A DNA stretch of 64,000 nucleotides from Methylohalobius sp964654415. Lineage in GTDB: Bacteria; Pseudomonadota; Gammaproteobacteria; Methylococcales; Methylothermaceae. The stretch covers positions 1-64,000 of the forward strand of contig CAZZIP010000011.1 in the NCBI GenBank assembly GCA_964654415.1, read 5' to 3'. The position numbers and the translations under genes were made by a program. Of the stretch, positions 51,153 to 60,742 are shown piece after piece. The notes under the pieces were generated by a model, which saw nothing but the letters and a program-made list of their open reading frames with translations, did no database searches and had not been told where the DNA came from. Every line of letters begins with the position of its first letter. The stretch's first letter is position 1.

Positions 51153-52466
51153 ATGTTTAGATACCAATGCTGGCTATCTGCCGGCTTGGCCTTGGGTCTT
51201 GGCTTGGCAACGGCTGGGACCACAGACCCTGCCACACCAGACCCAGCGCCACTTACCTTGACAGCGGCGCTTAAGCAGGCCGAGCGCAAAAACCCTTCGC
51301 TTGCCGCCATCCGCGCTCGCTATGAAGCACTCAAGGCGATTCCCCCACAGGAGGGGAGCCTGCCGGATCCGGAGATCAGCTTCAGCGCCATGAGCCTGCC
51401 GGTCGATACTTTTAACATCGACCAGGAAGACATGACTCAACTCCAGTTCGGCATCAGCCAAAGGCTTCCCTTTCCCGGCAAGTTGAGCCTCAAAGAGGAA
51501 GCCGCCGAGTGGGAGGTACAGGCCGCAGGCGAAGACGTTCAGGAACTTAAGCTCAAGCTCCTGCGCGACGTAGAGGTGCGCTGGTGGCGGCTGTTTTACC
51601 TCGATCGGGCGCTCAGCATCGTCGCCGCCAATCAGGATTTGCTGCGCCAGTTCGTCGAAATCGCCAAAACCCGCTACACCGTCGGCCAAGGACTGCAGCA
51701 GGACGTGCTGTTGGCGCAGTTGGAATCCTCGCGTTTGCTGGACCTGCGCTTGCAGCTGGAAGGCTCGCGGGGGCAGGAGGTCGCCCGCTTGAACGCTCTG
51801 CTCGACCGCCCCGCCGATACTTCCATCCAGCTTCCAGCCGAGGTGGAAAAGAGCTTGCCCGAGCCGCTTGAAGAGGCGCAGCTTTTTATCCGCGCCGAAA
51901 AGGCCAGGCCGATCCTGGCCAAGCTAAGCAAACAGATCGAGGCGGCCAAAACCCGAGTCGAACTGGCCAGAAAGGAGTTTTTGCCCGATTTCAACGTGGG
52001 CGCTTTCTATGGCTTTCGCCAGGGTCAGACCCCGGATGGCAAAAGCCGCCCCGATTTTCTCACTTTGAGCCTGAGCATGAATGTGCCTTTGTATTTCGCC
52101 ACCAAGCAGGCTAAAGCGGTGGACCAGAAAACAAGCGAACTTTGGCGCGCGCAATTTGCCTGGCAGGATGCATGGAACCGGGTGCGGGCTGAGATTTCCG
52201 CCGCCCTGGCCGATTACCGCCGCGCCCGCGAGCAGGCGGTTTTGTTCGATAAGGGCATCCTCCCCCAGGCGCGCCAGACAGTCGCCTCAATGCTCGTCGG
52301 CTACCAGGTAGGAAAAGTCGACTTCCTCAACCTGGTATCAGCGCAGATCACCCTTTACAACTATGAGGTCCGCTACTTCAAAACTTTGACCCAAGCCAGG
52401 CAGGCGCTCGCCAAGCTCAAGGCAGCCGTCGGCGGGAAAATCGAGGAGAAGCACAATGCCGAGTAA
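51153..52466 (+). CDS. cusC: outer membrane efflux protein (TolC family, CusC/CzcC type)
   Basis: This 437-residue TolC-family channel has a signal peptide followed by LTLTAALKQAERKNPSLAAIRARYEALK and two long coiled-coil repeats. Typical elements are FGISQRLPFPGKLSLK and LSLSMNVPLYFATKQ. No lipobox is seen, unlike E. coli CusC. It forms the outer-membrane duct of the tripartite pump. The 3' end overlaps cusB by 11 nt. Confidence 0.9.
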   Translation: MFRYQCWLSAGLALGLGLATAGTTDPATPDPAPLTLTAALKQAERKNPSLAAIRARYEALKAIPPQEGSLPDPEISFSAMSLPVDTFNIDQEDMTQLQFGISQRLPFPGKLSLKEEAAEWEVQAAGEDVQELKLKLLRDVEVRWWRLFYLDRALSIVAANQDLLRQFVEIAKTRYTVGQGLQQDVLLAQLESSRLLDLRLQLEGSRGQEVARLNALLDRPADTSIQLPAEVEKSLPEPLEEAQLFIRAEKARPILAKLSKQIEAAKTRVELARKEFLPDFNVGAFYGFRQGQTPDGKSRPDFLTLSLSMNVPLYFATKQAKAVDQKTSELWRAQFAWQDAWNRVRAEISAALADYRRAREQAVLFDKGILPQARQTVASMLVGYQVGKVDFLNLVSAQITLYNYEVRYFKTLTQARQALAKLKAAVGGKIEEKHNAE

Positions 52467-53718
52467 GTGGATCGCGATTTCCCTGCTCGCCTTAAGTCTA
52501 GGGATCGGTTCGGGCTACTTCCTGGCGCTTAAGTATGGCGCAAAACCTAAAGCTGAGGACGAATGCGAGCCGCTTTTTTATCGCCATCCGATGAATCCGG
52601 CTGTCACCTCCAAGACCCCGGCCAAAGACGAGATGGGAATGGACTATGTCCCGGTTTATCCCGAAAGTTGCCGGCAAGCCCCGCTCGAGCACGCTGAATC
52701 TCCCCACACCCTGACCATCCCTCTTGAGCGGCTGCAGGAAATCGGGGTCCGCTTCGAGATCGCCCAAAAGCGTCCCCTCACGCGCACGATTCGAACCGTA
52801 GGACGAGTAGCAATCGATGAACGTAAGCTCGCCAACGTCACCCTCAAGATCGAGGGCTGGGTCGATAAACTGTACGTGAGCGCAGTGGGCGATCGCGTCA
52901 GACAAGGCCAGGTGCTGTTCACCCTCTACAGCCCGCAGTTGGTCGCCACCCAACAGGAATACTTAACCGCCTGGCGCAACGTGCAGGAACTTGAGAAAAG
53001 CCCGTTCTCCCAGATCGCCCAAGGCGCCAAGGCACTCCTAGAAGCGACCCGGGCGCGCTTCATCCTGTGGGATATCCCTGAATACCACATCCAAGACCTA
53101 GAGCGCACTGGCAAGGTGTTAAAAACCCTACCCATCCACGCTCCGATCAGCGGCACGGTGATCGAGCGCAAGGTGCTCGCCGGAATGTACGTCAAGCCTG
53201 GCGACCCGCTCTATACCATCGCCGATTTAAGCTCGATCTGGGTGGTAGCAGACATTTACGAATACGAACTGCCTTTGATCCAAATCGGGCAAATCGCCGA
53301 TGTGACGCTCTCTTATGATCCCACGACCCACTTTAAAGCGCAGGTCGACTTCATTTACCCCACCTTAGACCCCAACACGCGCACCGCCAAGGTGCGCTTC
53401 AAGCTCGCCAACCCGGAAGAAAAACTCAAGCCGGACATGTACGCCAACGTCGAGCTGAAAGTTCCCTTAGGGGTGCGCCTTGCGGTGCCCAAGGACGCGG
53501 TGCTGGAGACCGGGGAGCGCAAAATCCTCTTCATCCACCACGGCGGCGGCAGGCTGGAGTGGCGAAACGTCACCACCGGCCTGCGCGCCGAGGATTGGGT
53601 AGAGGTCACCTCTGGCCTTAGCGAAGGCGAGCACGTGGTCACTTCAGCCACTTTCCTCATCGACTCGGAAAGCCAGCTCAAAGCGGCTGTGGACGGCATG
53701 GCGGGAATGCAGCATTGA
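52456..53718 (+). CDS. cusB: RND efflux periplasmic adaptor with heavy-metal-binding domain (CusB type)
   Basis: This 420-residue membrane-fusion protein begins with a signal/anchor. It is followed by the small metal-binding domain FYRHPMNPAVTSKTP-KDEMGMDYVPVYP (about 37-67), whose Met and His residues resemble the Cu/Ag sites of CusB. The lipoyl/barrel-sandwich region (VGDRVRQGQVLFTLYSPQLV) and beta-barrel (VPKDAVLETGERKILFI) follow. It links CusC to CusA. Start overlaps cusC; cusA begins 7 bp after its stop. Confidence 0.92.
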   Translation: MPSKWIAISLLALSLGIGSGYFLALKYGAKPKAEDECEPLFYRHPMNPAVTSKTPAKDEMGMDYVPVYPESCRQAPLEHAESPHTLTIPLERLQEIGVRFEIAQKRPLTRTIRTVGRVAIDERKLANVTLKIEGWVDKLYVSAVGDRVRQGQVLFTLYSPQLVATQQEYLTAWRNVQELEKSPFSQIAQGAKALLEATRARFILWDIPEYHIQDLERTGKVLKTLPIHAPISGTVIERKVLAGMYVKPGDPLYTIADLSSIWVVADIYEYELPLIQIGQIADVTLSYDPTTHFKAQVDFIYPTLDPNTRTAKVRFKLANPEEKLKPDMYANVELKVPLGVRLAVPKDAVLETGERKILFIHHGGGRLEWRNVTTGLRAEDWVEVTSGLSEGEHVVTSATFLIDSESQLKAAVDGMAGMQH

Positions 53719-53725
53719 GGGACAG

Positions 53726-56700
53726 ATGATCGAAGCTACCATCGAATTCTGCGCCAAAAACCGTTTTCTCGTTTTCTTATTGGTGTTCGGATTGGCCTCA
53801 GCTGGCCTTTGGTGCCTGAAGAACACCCCCCTAGACGCCCTGCCGGATTTGTCCGATACCCAGGTGATCGTCTATACCCCCTGGCCTGGGCGCTCGCCCG
53901 ACCTTATGGAGGATCAGGTCACCTATCCCATCGTCACCGCCCTGATCTCGGCGCCCAAAGTGACCGTAGTGCGGGGTTTTTCCGATTTCGGCTATTCTTA
54001 CGTTTACGTGCTGTTCGAGGACGGCACCGACATCTACTGGGCGCGCTCGCGCGTTTTGGAATACTTAAGTCAATTGGCCGGAAGGCTGCCAGAGGGGGTG
54101 ACGCCCAGGCTAGGACCGGATGCCACCCCGGTGGGCTGGGTGTTCCAATACGCTTTGGTCGACGAAAGCGGGCAGCACAACCTGGCGGAACTTCGCTCGT
54201 TCCAAGACTGGTACCTTAGGTACTGGCTGGCTGCCGTGGACGGTGTCGCCGAAGTGGCCAGCGTCGGCGGCTTCGTGCGCCAATACCAGATCAATCTAGA
54301 CCCGACCAAGCTCCTAGCTTACCGGCTTGCGGTCGCCGATATCGTCGAAAAGGTGCGCGCAAGCAACCGCGACGTGGGGGGTCGGGTGGTAGAGTTCTCC
54401 GGCGCCGAATATATGATCCGCGGCTTGGGTTACATCAAGTCCACCGCCGACATCGAGAAGATCGCCGTAGGCGTCAACCCCAACGGCACGCCGATCTTGC
54501 TGCGCGACGTCGCCACGGTGACCCTAGGACCGGACATGCGGCGGGGTCTGGCGGAACTGAACGGCCAAGGCGAAGTCGCAGGCGGCATCGTGATCATGCG
54601 CTACGGTCAGGACGCTTTAAAGGTAATCGAGCGGATCAAGGCCAAGCTCAAGGAAATCGAGCCCTCCCTGCCCAAAGGCGTAAAGATCGTTCCGGTCTAC
54701 GATAGGAGCGAGCTGATTCAGGAATCGGTGGCCACCGCGCAAGCAAACCTGACCGAAGAATTAATCGTGGTCAGCGTCTTGATCGTGGGCTTTCTGCTCC
54801 ACCTGCGCTCGGCGCTCATCCCCATCCTCACCCTGCCGGTCGCCGTGCTGATCGCCTTCATCCCCATCTATTTTTTTGGCGTGGGCATGAACATCATGTC
54901 CATCGGCGGCATCATCGTGGCGGTGGGCGACATGGTGGACGCCTCCATCGTCATGGTGGACAACGCCCACCGCCGGCTGGAAGAATGGGAACGCCAAGGC
55001 CGCCTGGGGGACCGCATGCGAGTTTTAATCGATTCGGCCAAAGAGGTCGGCCCGCCGATCTTCGCTTCGCTGTTGGTGATCGCGGTCGCCTTCATGCCGG
55101 TGTTTACCTTGGAAGCGCAGGAAGGCCGGCTGTTCAAACCCCTGGCCTTGACCAAAAATCTGTCCATCGCCATGAGCGCGGTGCTCGCCGTGACCCTGAT
55201 TCCGGCTTTGCTTGCGATCTTCATCCGCGGTCGCATCCTGCCGGAGGCGCGCCATCCGGTCAGTTTGGGGCTTAGGCGGCTGTATGCTCCAATCTTGGCG
55301 GCGGCGCTGCGCTACCGCAAGAGCTTAGTGGTCTTTGCCGTCCTGCTCGTTCTAAGCATTGCCTGGCCGTTTGCGCGCTTGGGCTCAGAATTTATGCCGC
55401 CGCTTTACGAAGGCACCATCTTGTACATGCCGACCACCTTGCCCGGCATTTCGGTGACCGAGGCCGGAAAGCTCCTGCAGCAGATGGACAAAAAGCTCAG
55501 AGCGTTTCCCGAAGTCGAGCGCGTGTTCGGCAAGGCTGGCCGGGCCGAGACTTCTACCGACCCGGCTCCGTTCAGCATGATGGAGGTGGTAGTAGAATTA
55601 AAGCCCAAAGCCAAGTGGCGGCCAGGGGTGACGTACGAGAAGCTGGTCGAGGAGATGGACCGCGTTCTGCAGTTTCCCGGCGTGACCAACGCTTGGACCA
55701 TGCCGATCAAGGCGCGCATCGACATGCTCACCACCGGGGTGCGGACGCCGGTAGGAATCAAGATCTTCGGCCCCGACCTTAAAAAGATCGAGGAGATCGG
55801 CCGATCGCTCGAGATGATCGCTAGGGAAGCGCCCGGTACCCGCAGCGCCTATGCCGAACGCGTCTCCGGCGGATTCTTCTTCGATTTTGTTCTGCGCCGC
55901 GAGGAAATCGCCCGCTACGGGCTGACCGTGGAGGCGGTGAACCGCTATATCGAATCGGCCATCGGCGGCGAGAACATCGCTACCACCATCGAGGGTCGCG
56001 AGCGCTATCCCATCAACGTGCGCTACCTGCGCGAGCTGCGCGACGATCCCGACAAGCTGGGACGGGTTTTGGTCGACACCCCCAGCGGGGCGCAGGTGCC
56101 GCTGGCGCAACTGGCCACCTTGCGTCAGGTGGTAGGCCCGGCAATGATCCGCGACGAAGACGGGATGCTGGCCGGTTACGTGTACATAGACGTAGCCGGA
56201 CGAGATATAGGCGGCTATGTGGAAGAGCTAAAAGCGCTGATCCGCGACCGGGTCGAGCTGCCTGCCGGCTATACCCTCACCTGGTCGGGGCAATACGAGT
56301 TCATGCAGCGCGTCGCCGAACGGCTGAAAGTGTTCATCCCGCTGACTTTGGGGATCATCTTCGTGCTGTACTATTTGACTTTCCGCTCGGTGACACAAAC
56401 CTTGATGGTCATGCTAGGCGTGCCGCTGGCGTTAGTGGGGGGCATCTGGGCCTTGTACTGGCTTGGCTACAACCTGTCGATCGCCGTCTGGGTAGGGCTG
56501 ATCGCGCTCGCAGGAGTTGCGGCTGAGACCTCGGCGGTGATGCTCGCCTACCTCGATGAAGCCGTGCGCCGGCGCCGGCAAGCCGGTCGGCTCCATAGCT
56601 TTCAAGACCTGCTGGAAGCCGTCCAGGAAGGCGCCATGGAGCGCATCCGGCCAGTGATGATGACGGGGCTGGCTAACATCGTGGGCCTTGCTCCGACGAT

Positions 56701-56878
56701 GCTCGCTACCGGCGCCGGAGCCGACGTGATGAAGCGCCTGGCCGCTCCCATGATCGGCGGGATCGGTTCGGCCATGCTGCTTACCCTGTTGGTGATCCCG
56801 GCGTTGTACGTCCTGGTCCAAGGCCGCCTCTCGAGCGTAAGCGAGGGACCTTCAACGTTCAAGGAGCCTCGCCCGTGA
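53726..56878 (+). CDS. cusA: heavy-metal RND efflux pump (CusA type, Cu/Ag)
   Basis: This 1050-residue inner-membrane RND transporter has the N-terminal FPLDALPDLSDTQV-type signature, here DALPDLSDTQVIVYTPWPG. The TM4 motif GDMVDASIVMVDNAH is closer to the monovalent CusA pattern (GAMVDAAIVMIENAH) than to the CzcA divalent-ion pattern. The periplasmic cleft is rich in Met (for example LPQ-MDKKL, FEFMQ), consistent with Cu+/Ag+. It pumps metal with proton antiport. The P-type ATPase follows with a 4-nt overlap. Confidence 0.92.
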   Translation: MIEATIEFCAKNRFLVFLLVFGLASAGLWCLKNTPLDALPDLSDTQVIVYTPWPGRSPDLMEDQVTYPIVTALISAPKVTVVRGFSDFGYSYVYVLFEDGTDIYWARSRVLEYLSQLAGRLPEGVTPRLGPDATPVGWVFQYALVDESGQHNLAELRSFQDWYLRYWLAAVDGVAEVASVGGFVRQYQINLDPTKLLAYRLAVADIVEKVRASNRDVGGRVVEFSGAEYMIRGLGYIKSTADIEKIAVGVNPNGTPILLRDVATVTLGPDMRRGLAELNGQGEVAGGIVIMRYGQDALKVIERIKAKLKEIEPSLPKGVKIVPVYDRSELIQESVATAQANLTEELIVVSVLIVGFLLHLRSALIPILTLPVAVLIAFIPIYFFGVGMNIMSIGGIIVAVGDMVDASIVMVDNAHRRLEEWERQGRLGDRMRVLIDSAKEVGPPIFASLLVIAVAFMPVFTLEAQEGRLFKPLALTKNLSIAMSAVLAVTLIPALLAIFIRGRILPEARHPVSLGLRRLYAPILAAALRYRKSLVVFAVLLVLSIAWPFARLGSEFMPPLYEGTILYMPTTLPGISVTEAGKLLQQMDKKLRAFPEVERVFGKAGRAETSTDPAPFSMMEVVVELKPKAKWRPGVTYEKLVEEMDRVLQFPGVTNAWTMPIKARIDMLTTGVRTPVGIKIFGPDLKKIEEIGRSLEMIAREAPGTRSAYAERVSGGFFFDFVLRREEIARYGLTVEAVNRYIESAIGGENIATTIEGRERYPINVRYLRELRDDPDKLGRVLVDTPSGAQVPLAQLATLRQVVGPAMIRDEDGMLAGYVYIDVAGRDIGGYVEELKALIRDRVELPAGYTLTWSGQYEFMQRVAERLKVFIPLTLGIIFVLYYLTFRSVTQTLMVMLGVPLALVGGIWALYWLGYNLSIAVWVGLIALAGVAAETSAVMLAYLDEAVRRRRQAGRLHSFQDLLEAVQEGAMERIRPVMMTGLANIVGLAPTMLATGAGADVMKRLAAPMIGGIGSAMLLTLLVIPALYVLVQGRLSSVSEGPSTFKEPRP

Positions 56879-59631
56879 TTGGCAAACCAGCTCGCAAACG
56901 CCGGATCGCAATCCAAGCCGAGGGGAAAACCTGGCACGACCGCCCGCTGGAGGCCCTGGCAGCAGAACTTGGCGCCGACCTGAGTCAGGGCTTAAGCTCC
57001 CAAGAAGCTTCAAGGCGGCTGGCTGCATACGGTCGCAACGAACTGCGCAAAGGCAAGGGGGTTTCTGCGCTCGCCATTTTCGCCGGGCAGTTCAAGAGCC
57101 TGGTGATCTGGGTCTTGGTCGGGGCGGCTTCGGTTTCCATCGCCCTCGATGAATGGATAGACGGCAGCGCCATCCTCACGATCGTGATCCTGAACGCCAT
57201 CATTGGCTTCGTTCAAGAGTTCCGCGCGGAGAAGGCAGCGGCGGCGCTGGCCCGCTTGGCGGCGCCCAAGGCCCGGGTGATCCGGGACGGCCGCAGGCAT
57301 GAGATTCCCGCTGCCGAGATCGTCCCGGGCGATATTCTGATCCTCGAGGCCGGCGACGTTGTGGCGGCGGACGCCCGCCTGATCGAAGCCGTCCAGCTTA
57401 AAGCCGACGAGGCGCCGCTCACCGGCGAGTCGCAGCCAGTCGAAAAGCGCCCTGGAACGCTTCCTGCGGAAACGCTGCTTGCCGACCGCAGCAACCTGGT
57501 CTTTTTCGGCACCAGCATCGTGCACGGCAGCGGGCGTGCCTTGGTGGTGACGACCGGAATGGCGACCGAATTCGGCCACACGCTTGCGCTCCTGGAGGCC
57601 GCAGAAAGCGGCGAAACCCCCTTGCAGCGCCGGCTGGATAAGGTGGGTCAGCGCCTCTTGTGGGGGTGTTTTGGGATCGTGCTATTGGTTTTCGCCTTGG
57701 GCCTATGGCGCGCCAATCCTCCGTTCGAACTCTTCTTGAGCGCCGTCAGCCTGGCGGTGGCGGCCATACCCGAGGGGTTGCCGGCGGTGGTGACGGTGGC
57801 GTTGGCCTTGGGCGTGCAGCGCATGATCCGGCGCAACGCCTTGGTGCGGCGGCTGCCGGCAGTGGAAACCTTAGGTTGCGCCCAGGTGATCTGCACCGAC
57901 AAGACCGGAACCTTGACCGTCGGCGCCATGACCGCGCGCAAGCTGGTGACGAGTCAGGCCCTGTACCGGGTAAGCGGCGAAGGCTATACCCCAGAAGGGG
58001 CGTTTTTTTGCGGCGCCGTCGAAGTCAACGCCGCACAAGACCCGCTGCTTTTTGCGCTGCTTATAGCCGGCGCCGCGTGCAACGACGCAGAACTGGTGGA
58101 AAAGGACGGCCGGTTTGCGATCTTAGGCGACCCGACCGAAGGGGCGCTACTGGTGGTCGCGGCTAAGTCCGGCATTACCCGCAAGCGGATCGAGTCGGAC
58201 ATGCCGCGCCTGGGCGAGCTGCCTTTCGATTCCGAGCGCAAGCGCATGACCGTGATCCGCATCCGGGACGGTGAGCCTTGGGCATTTGTCAAAGGCGCCC
58301 CGGAAACCCTCCTTAAACGCTGCACTAGGATCCGCACTGCGCGCGGGGTGGAGGAGTTGACCGAGAGCGCTAGAACACGCATGCTGCATGCGGTAGAACT
58401 TATGGCCCACGACGCGCTGCGCGTCTTGGCCGTTGCCGAACGGCCGCTTTCTCAAGACAGATTGGCAAAAACTGACGAAATCGAACAGGACCTCATCCTG
58501 CTCGGCCTGGTCGGCCTTCAAGACCCGCCCCGTCCCGAGGCGCGCGAGGCGGTCGCCAAGTGCCGGCGCGCTGGCATCAAAACGGTGATGATCACCGGCG
58601 ACCATCCCGACACCGCTTGTGCCATCGCCTACGAGCTAGGCATCCTCCAGCGCGGCGACGAGGTTTTGACTGGGATCGACCTTAAACGATTAAGCCAAGC
58701 AGCGCTCACCGAGCGCGTAGACCGAGTCTCGGTCTATGCGCGCGTCACCGCCGAAGACAAACTGCGCATCGTGCGCGCTTGGAAAGCGCGCGGCGTCATA
58801 GTGGCAATGACCGGTGACGGCGTCAACGACGCCCCGGCGCTGAAAGAAGCCTCCATCGGCATCGCCATGGGGATCACCGGCACCGAAGTCACCAAGGAGG
58901 CCGCTGATCTGATCATCACCGACGACAACTTCGCCTCCATCGTCGCCGCCGTGGAGGAAGGCCGAGGCATCTACGACAACATCGCCAAAACATTAGGCTA
59001 CCTTCTAGCCGGAAACGCTGGGGAACTCTTGGTCATGCTGGTCGCCGCCCTGGTGGGCTGGCCGCTGCCACTGCTGCCGCTGCACCTTCTGTGGATCAAC
59101 CTGGTCACCGATGGGCTGCCTGCGCTGGCCCTCGCCACCGATCCTATCGACCCAGGCGTGCTCAGGCGTCCGCCTAGAAGCCCGCAGGCGGAATTGCTCG
59201 ACTTTGCCTTTCTCCGCTTCACCCTGTGGATCGGGTTGCTTACCGCCGCGGTGGCTTTGGCCGCCTTTGCCCTTGAGTATTATCGCGCCGACCTGAAACA
59301 GGCCCGCGACGCTGCCTTCACCACGCTGGTGATTGCGGAACTGTTGCGCTCCTTTGGAGCGCGCAGTAACACCCGTACCGTCTGGCAGGTGGGATTGTTT
59401 TCCAACCTTAGGCTGTTTTCCATAGTCGCAGTAAGCTTTTTCGTTCAGATCGCCATTCACCATATTCCCTTAACGCAGACCTTGTTCGATCTCGAAGCGA
59501 TGCCGCTGAGCCAATGCGGGACCTGGATTCTGCTGGGGCTGGTTCCGCTTTTGGTGCTGGAAACTTGCAAGGTTTGGCGCCGCTGGCGCGGCGCTGACCA
59601 ATCCCAGCAAAGTCTTTCAGGGAGATATTGA
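56875..59631 (+). CDS. P2-type cation-transporting ATPase
   Basis: This 918-residue pump has an N-terminal cation ATPase domain (about 20-90), ALTGES at about 180-185, the ion-site motif PEGLP (299-303), DKTGT at 342-346, KGAPE, TGDHPDTA and TGDGVNDAP, and the C-terminal helices. The lack of a CPx motif and presence of PEGLP place it in the P2 group (Ca2+ or Na+ type) rather than among heavy-metal pumps. GTG start overlaps the cusA stop (GTGA), so it is expressed with the Cus pump. Its ion is uncertain; a calcium-type pump is the closest guess. Confidence 0.88.
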   Translation: MIGKPARKRRIAIQAEGKTWHDRPLEALAAELGADLSQGLSSQEASRRLAAYGRNELRKGKGVSALAIFAGQFKSLVIWVLVGAASVSIALDEWIDGSAILTIVILNAIIGFVQEFRAEKAAAALARLAAPKARVIRDGRRHEIPAAEIVPGDILILEAGDVVAADARLIEAVQLKADEAPLTGESQPVEKRPGTLPAETLLADRSNLVFFGTSIVHGSGRALVVTTGMATEFGHTLALLEAAESGETPLQRRLDKVGQRLLWGCFGIVLLVFALGLWRANPPFELFLSAVSLAVAAIPEGLPAVVTVALALGVQRMIRRNALVRRLPAVETLGCAQVICTDKTGTLTVGAMTARKLVTSQALYRVSGEGYTPEGAFFCGAVEVNAAQDPLLFALLIAGAACNDAELVEKDGRFAILGDPTEGALLVVAAKSGITRKRIESDMPRLGELPFDSERKRMTVIRIRDGEPWAFVKGAPETLLKRCTRIRTARGVEELTESARTRMLHAVELMAHDALRVLAVAERPLSQDRLAKTDEIEQDLILLGLVGLQDPPRPEAREAVAKCRRAGIKTVMITGDHPDTACAIAYELGILQRGDEVLTGIDLKRLSQAALTERVDRVSVYARVTAEDKLRIVRAWKARGVIVAMTGDGVNDAPALKEASIGIAMGITGTEVTKEAADLIITDDNFASIVAAVEEGRGIYDNIAKTLGYLLAGNAGELLVMLVAALVGWPLPLLPLHLLWINLVTDGLPALALATDPIDPGVLRRPPRSPQAELLDFAFLRFTLWIGLLTAAVALAAFALEYYRADLKQARDAAFTTLVIAELLRSFGARSNTRTVWQVGLFSNLRLFSIVAVSFFVQIAIHHIPLTQTLFDLEAMPLSQCGTWILLGLVPLLVLETCKVWRRWRGADQSQQSLSGRY

Positions 59632-59697
59632 CCCTCAGGGAAGGCCGGCACGAACGTGCCAAACTTACGTGACCTTAACCAACTGGAGGAAACCACT

Positions 59698-60087
59698 ATG
59701 AAAACCCACTTCAAGACCTTAAAATTGCTTGCTACCGCCTCCCTTCTGGGGACAGTGTTGGCCCTTTCATCGTGCGCCGAGCGGGCCGCCAGGCCGGAGA
59801 GGGAACATCGCTACGGGCCTCATATGTCCCTGGAACAAGCGGTCGAGCAGGCCAAGACGCCTGCCGATCATGAGCAGATCGCGACCCGCTACGAGCGCAA
59901 AGCGAACAAGTTCTTAAAGAGCGCCCGCTACCATGAACGCCTAGCAGAAATTTACGCTAGAACCGCTAACCCCAAGATGGCTGCCGATTCTGCCCGCCAT
60001 TGCCGCGCGATCGCCCAAAAACTTAAGGAAGCTGCCGAAGAGATGAAGGCTATGGCTAAGATGCATCGGGAAATGGCTACCCAGTAA
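59698..60087 (+). CDS. small lipoprotein with helical repeat-like C-terminus
   Basis: The protein has 129 residues from the ATG at 59698, with the GGAGGAAACC site. The signal ends in lipobox LSSC (Cys26). The mature part is mostly charged alpha helix (EQIATRYERKANKFLKSARY, QKLKEAAEEMKAMAKMHREM), suggesting a helical bundle in the periplasm. It is not recognised as a named family. It follows the cus/ATPase operon by 66 bp and may be cotranscribed. Confidence 0.7.
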   Translation: MKTHFKTLKLLATASLLGTVLALSSCAERAARPEREHRYGPHMSLEQAVEQAKTPADHEQIATRYERKANKFLKSARYHERLAEIYARTANPKMAADSARHCRAIAQKLKEAAEEMKAMAKMHREMATQ

Positions 60088-60100
60088 AGGCAAAACGCAA

Positions 60101-60128
60101 GGGGACAGCCTCCTTTAAGGTTGTCCCC
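60101..60128 (+). terminator. hairpin between lipoprotein and CMD-like gene
   Basis: GGGGACAGCCT (60101-60111) pairs with AGGTTGTCCCC (60118-60128) with a G-T pair and a 6-nt loop. There is no T-run after the stem, so termination efficiency is uncertain. It lies 13 bp after the lipoprotein stop and 22 bp before the next gene. Confidence 0.5.
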
Positions 60129-60150
60129 ACCTGCTGCAAAAGGTGATCTC

Positions 60151-60705
60151 ATGCGCATCGAACCCAAGCCTTTGCACCGCTATCCCTGGTGGCTTAGGCC
60201 GTTCTTTTGGAACCAGAAGCGCAAATACGGTAAGGTGCTCGTTCCCGCCTTGCTGTGGGGGCGGGTGCCCATGCTGTTTGCCGCCGTCGCTTTGCTCTAC
60301 GGTGTTTTGGACCGGAAGCGTTCGCCGCTCGATCCGGCCCTGCGCTGCCTGGTGACGGTGCGGGTCTCGCAGATCAACCACTGCCGGTTTTGCGTCGACA
60401 TCAATTCCTGGCTTTTGGCAAAGCGCACCGGCTCTGAAGAAAAGGTGCAGGCGCTGGCCGCTTGGCGCGAAAGCGAGCTGTTCGATGAGCGGGAAAAAGC
60501 AGTCCTGGAATACGCCGAAGCGATGACCTATCCCGAGCGCCGGGTGGAGGATAAAATGGTGGAAAAGCTCAAGGCCTGGTTCGACGAGGACGCGATCGTA
60601 GAACTGACGGGATTGATCGCGTTCCAGAATCTCTCTAGCAAATTTAATGCAGCCCTAGATGTCCCGCCCCAGGGGTTTTGCCAGATTCCTTCAGAGGGTC
60701 GGTAG
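60151..60705 (+). CDS. carboxymuconolactone decarboxylase / AhpD-fold protein
   Basis: The protein has 184 residues from the ATG at 60151, with AAGGTGAT upstream. It carries the AhpD-like redox motif in RVSQINHCRFCVDIN (a CxxC within a helix, followed by acidic residues) and EREKAVLEYAEAMT, the second family helix. AhpD-fold proteins act in peroxide detoxification or as disulphide reductases. The N-terminal region has a hydrophobic stretch (VLVPALLWGRVPMLFAAVAL), so it may be membrane-associated. Substrate not determined. Confidence 0.8.
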   Translation: MRIEPKPLHRYPWWLRPFFWNQKRKYGKVLVPALLWGRVPMLFAAVALLYGVLDRKRSPLDPALRCLVTVRVSQINHCRFCVDINSWLLAKRTGSEEKVQALAAWRESELFDEREKAVLEYAEAMTYPERRVEDKMVEKLKAWFDEDAIVELTGLIAFQNLSSKFNAALDVPPQGFCQIPSEGR

Positions 60706-60742
60706 ATACAGACCCTATCATTTTTTGGAGATAAGATCTGTC

